Positions 62,426 to 64,000 of a DNA stretch of 64,000 bases are shown here, one piece after another (the stretch's first letter is position 1; each line of letters begins with the position of its first letter). Made by a program: the position numbers and the translations under genes. This DNA is from Flavobacterium endophyticum (lineage in GTDB: Bacteria > Bacteroidota > Bacteroidia > Flavobacteriales > Flavobacteriaceae), in NCBI RefSeq assembly GCF_003634455.1, contig NZ_RBLC01000004.1, positions 268,502 through 332,501 on the forward strand, in the 5' to 3' direction. The notes under the pieces were generated by a model. It was not told where the DNA came from. It was given only the letters and a program-made list of their open reading frames with translations, and made no database searches.

Positions 62426-62429
62426 TGCC

Positions 62430-62822
62430 ATGAAAGAATATCCGATAAACAAAACCGAAGAGGAATGGAAAGCCCAATTAGGCTTGGAGCGCTATAAAAT
62501 ATTACGCCAAAAAGGAACAGAATTTCCACATTCTGGAAAATACAACCTGCTTTTTGAAAGAGGAACCTACTGCTGCGGTGCCTGCGGAGAGCCACTGTTT
62601 AAAAGCGACTCGAAATTCGATGCCCATTGTGGCTGGCCTTCTTTTGATGAATCGATTCATGGAAAAGTAGAATATATAAAAGATACTTCTCATGGAATGT
62701 TACGAACCGAAATTTTATGTGCCAACTGTGGCAGTCATTTAGGCCATGTTTTTGACGATGGTCCTACAGAAACAGGGCAACGCTACTGCGTAAACTCACT
62801 ATCTATTGATTTCAAAGAGTAA
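62430..62822 (+). CDS. msrB: Cytosolic peptide-methionine (R)-S-oxide reductase (MsrB), copy 2
   Basis: 130 residues from the ATG at 62430. Same enzyme family as copy 1, but without a signal peptide, so cytosolic. Zinc pairs CGAC (49, 52) and CANC (97, 100), FDAHCGWPSF (Cys67), GHVFDDGP and catalytic Cys120 in RYCVNS are complete. The frame opens at 62406 but that start overlaps copy 1; the ATG at 62430 gives the usual MKEYPINKTEEEW start. Together the two copies would protect both compartments. Confidence 0.95.
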   Translation: MKEYPINKTEEEWKAQLGLERYKILRQKGTEFPHSGKYNLLFERGTYCCGACGEPLFKSDSKFDAHCGWPSFDESIHGKVEYIKDTSHGMLRTEILCANCGSHLGHVFDDGPTETGQRYCVNSLSIDFKE

Positions 62823-62825
62823 AAG

Positions 62826-63479
62826 ATGGATTTATTTAATGAGTCGACCGACTGGGCCGCAGCCCTTAAGCCATTAATTGTAAAGTATAAGGACAAGAAA
62901 CATCCTCTTGACTATAAAAATCTGTATCAATTATTGGTCATGGTAGTTTTATCTGCGCAAGATAGCGACGCTCATATTAACAAAATTGCCCCGGAATTAT
63001 TCAAGGCATTTCCGAACATGAAGTCCCTAGCAGAAGCACATGAAAAGTCACTATTACCTTATATAGAAGAAGTTCGCTTTCACGGAAATAAACTTAAATG
63101 GCTTCTTGAGATTGCAGAAAACATAAAACAAGACAAGAATATACCTCTGACAATGAAGGAATTGACAGCATTAAAAGGTATAGGCAGAAAATCAGCCAAT
63201 GTAATCATGAGAGAAGCTGGGGCAGCCCCCGAAGGTATTATGGCCGATCTGCATGTTGTCAGGGTAGCGCCAAGATTAGGAATTGCCAAATCAAAAGACG
63301 CAGACAAAATTGAAAAAGAAATGATGGAAGTCTTGCCAAAATCGATGTGGTCTGAAGCTGGTCTTGCCATCTCCTTTTTAGGTAGGGAAACGTGCAGGCC
63401 AACAAATCCAAAACACAGTGAATGCATAATGAACTCTGTATGTGAGTTTTATAAAAATAAAAAAGGCGGTCAAAATTGA
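62826..63479 (+). CDS. Endonuclease III-like DNA glycosylase/lyase with a Cys-to-His change in the iron-sulfur motif
   Basis: 217-residue base-excision repair enzyme of the HhH-GPD superfamily. The helix-hairpin-helix LKGIGRKSANVIM carries Lys122 (the glycosylase/lyase nucleophile position), and ADLHVVRV supplies Asp141. The C-terminal iron-sulfur motif has Cys190, His197, Cys200 and Cys206, with spacing x6, x2, x5 as in E. coli Nth, whose second ligand is Cys. The substitution of His for that Cys may change the cluster. VDTH of the classic enzyme is ADLH here. It is likely a divergent Nth subgroup. It is the last gene of a four-gene rightward run, three bases after msrB copy 2; its stop overlaps a terminator. 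Confidence 0.92.
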   Translation: MDLFNESTDWAAALKPLIVKYKDKKHPLDYKNLYQLLVMVVLSAQDSDAHINKIAPELFKAFPNMKSLAEAHEKSLLPYIEEVRFHGNKLKWLLEIAENIKQDKNIPLTMKELTALKGIGRKSANVIMREAGAAPEGIMADLHVVRVAPRLGIAKSKDADKIEKEMMEVLPKSMWSEAGLAISFLGRETCRPTNPKHSECIMNSVCEFYKNKKGGQN

Positions 63480-63490
63480 CCGCCTTTTTT
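63461..63490. terminator. Bidirectional terminator overlapping the endonuclease III stop codon
   Basis: AAAAGGCGGTCA (63461-63472) and TGACCGCCTTTT (63477-63488) form a 12-pair stem. The stop TGA (63477-63479) lies in the stem. It serves the convergent small protein gene too. Confidence 0.93.
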
Positions 63491-63491
63491 A

Positions 63492-63791
63492 TTATAATAT
63501 TTTTATTAAATCTCCAGCAGAAGTAAATAATGCTGTTAGTGAAGCATTGTCTTTTTTTAATACTAATTTATATTCTCCATCTGCTGCCACAGCAGCTTCC
63601 ACAATTTGATAATCGCCATATTTAGCTTTTATATTCATAAGAGCCTCTTTATTAACCTCTTCTGGTGTTATCTTCTTGTATTCTTTTTCTTGTGATACTA
63701 CCATAGCTGATTTCTCAGTTGCTTTAGCTTCAGTTGGTATACAAATTCCTATACCCAGAAACATTATCGATAAACAAAATAACTTTTTCAT
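63492..63791 (-). CDS. Small secreted protein of unknown function
   Basis: 99 residues with a signal peptide (about 1-24, ending TEAKA). The mature part starts with a charged helical stretch (EYKKITPEEVNKEALMNIKAKY) and ends in beta strands (YKLVLKKDNASLTALFTSAG). This layout recalls small Bacteroidota periplasmic proteins, but I do not recognise a family. It lies between an rRNA operon and a convergent nth-like gene. The start ATG is followed at once by the hydrophobic core. Confidence 0.78.
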   Translation of the reverse strand: MKKLFCLSIMFLGIGICIPTEAKATEKSAMVVSQEKEYKKITPEEVNKEALMNIKAKYGDYQIVEAAVAADGEYKLVLKKDNASLTALFTSAGDLIKIL

Positions 63792-63910
63792 AATTATAAT
63801 TTTTGTGTTGTTATAATAAAGTTAGTTCATTCATGATAGTAGTAAAAGCATTTTAAATAAACTTTAGTAGTCAAGAACGCCAATTTGGGTAAGATGCCTT
63901 GCATATATGC

Positions 63911-63946
63911 AAAAAAAAGAGTCCCTACGATATGTAAGGACTCTTT
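63911..63946 (-). terminator. Terminator of the rRNA operon
   Basis: AAAGAGTCC (63916-63924) and GGACTCTTT (63938-63946) form a nine-pair stem with a 13-base loop. Leftward a T-run (A-run at 63911-63918) follows. It sits directly after the 5S rRNA end. Confidence 0.9.
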
Positions 63947-63950
63947 CAAA

Positions 63951-64000
63951 GGAAGGCGGCGACATACTCTCCCACAGGATTGCAGTACCATCTGCGCAGG
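63951..64000 (-). rRNA. rrf: 5S ribosomal RNA, 3' end (partial)
   Basis: The reverse complement of the last 50 bases reads as the 3' half of a 5S rRNA, including GCAGATGGTACTGC and GGGAGAGTATGTCGCCGCC, which is the conserved 3' region. The gene continues beyond the window, where the rest of a leftward rRNA operon is expected. A terminator follows four bases after the end. Confidence 0.95.

Noticed and set aside
63899..63912. 14-base palindrome TTGCATATATGCAA near the rRNA terminator
   Set aside because: It is AT-rich, directly adjoins the terminator A-run, and has no partner site; probably chance.

Overview
The window is chromosomal DNA of a Bacteroidota bacterium, most likely a Flavobacteriaceae member close to Flavobacterium. 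The evidence is AT-rich intergenic DNA; promoters of the Bacteroidota form TTG-N17-21-TAnnTTTG (for example before rpsA, kup, the OmpA lipoprotein and an AraC gene); few Shine-Dalgarno sequences; a type IX secretion component (PorQ) and a protein with a type IX C-terminal sorting domain; and lineage-typical genes (EttA with a CAL67264-like small membrane protein, GEVED domains, UMF1 and NupG-type MFS carriers). No phage, insertion sequence, CRISPR array or tRNA was seen. The right edge enters the 3' end of a 5S rRNA, so an rRNA operon lies beyond the window and is transcribed leftward.

Layout. 1-13.9 kb: the end of a CzcA/CusA-type metal efflux pump, a DEAD-box RNA helicase, an EEP-family hydrolase, a TPR hybrid histidine kinase, ettA, a Crp/Fnr regulator followed by a Gdx-like SMR transporter, a siderophore-interacting protein divergent from an AraC regulator, and an operon of a SanA/YdcF protein with a GyrI-like/methyltransferase fusion. 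13.96-15.04 kb: about 1.1 kb of non-coding DNA with five successive inverted-repeat elements. 15.0-24.2 kb: a 1467-residue GEVED/FnIII repeat protein exported by type IX secretion, then a leftward block of five poorly known genes, four with signal peptides, a PAS-like/LuxR regulator, and a 15-copy 21-bp tandem repeat. 24.2-34 kb: holA, a lipoprotein, AraC, an HsdR-N-like nuclease domain protein, a glycosyltransferase, an OmpA lipoprotein, a YciO-type protein, a UvrD/PcrA helicase and a patatin. 34-42.9 kb: an M1 peptidase, a three-gene enzyme group (HEAGH protein, Asp/Asn hydroxylase, carbamoyltransferase plus DUF1697), recG and a bestrophin. 42.9-64 kb: kup, pheT, two fasciclin proteins, rpsA, an NupG-type carrier, porQ-cmk, lon, a duplicated-domain lipoprotein, a UMF1 carrier, an M48 peptidase, then a rightward run of hydrolase, two msrB genes and an endonuclease III-like gene.

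Most of the window is housekeeping: translation (ettA, pheT, rpsA), replication and repair (holA, uvrD/pcrA, recG, nth), proteostasis (lon, M48, M1) and envelope functions. The parts least explained by known families are the inverted-repeat array with covarying stems upstream of the giant surface protein, the 21-bp minisatellite whose reading frame ends one base before a LuxR start codon, an endonuclease III whose iron-sulfur motif has His in place of the second Cys, and a GyrI-like/methyltransferase fusion. I did not find a convincing new defence or biosynthetic system. Strong intrinsic terminators separate most transcription units, and several overlap stop codons.
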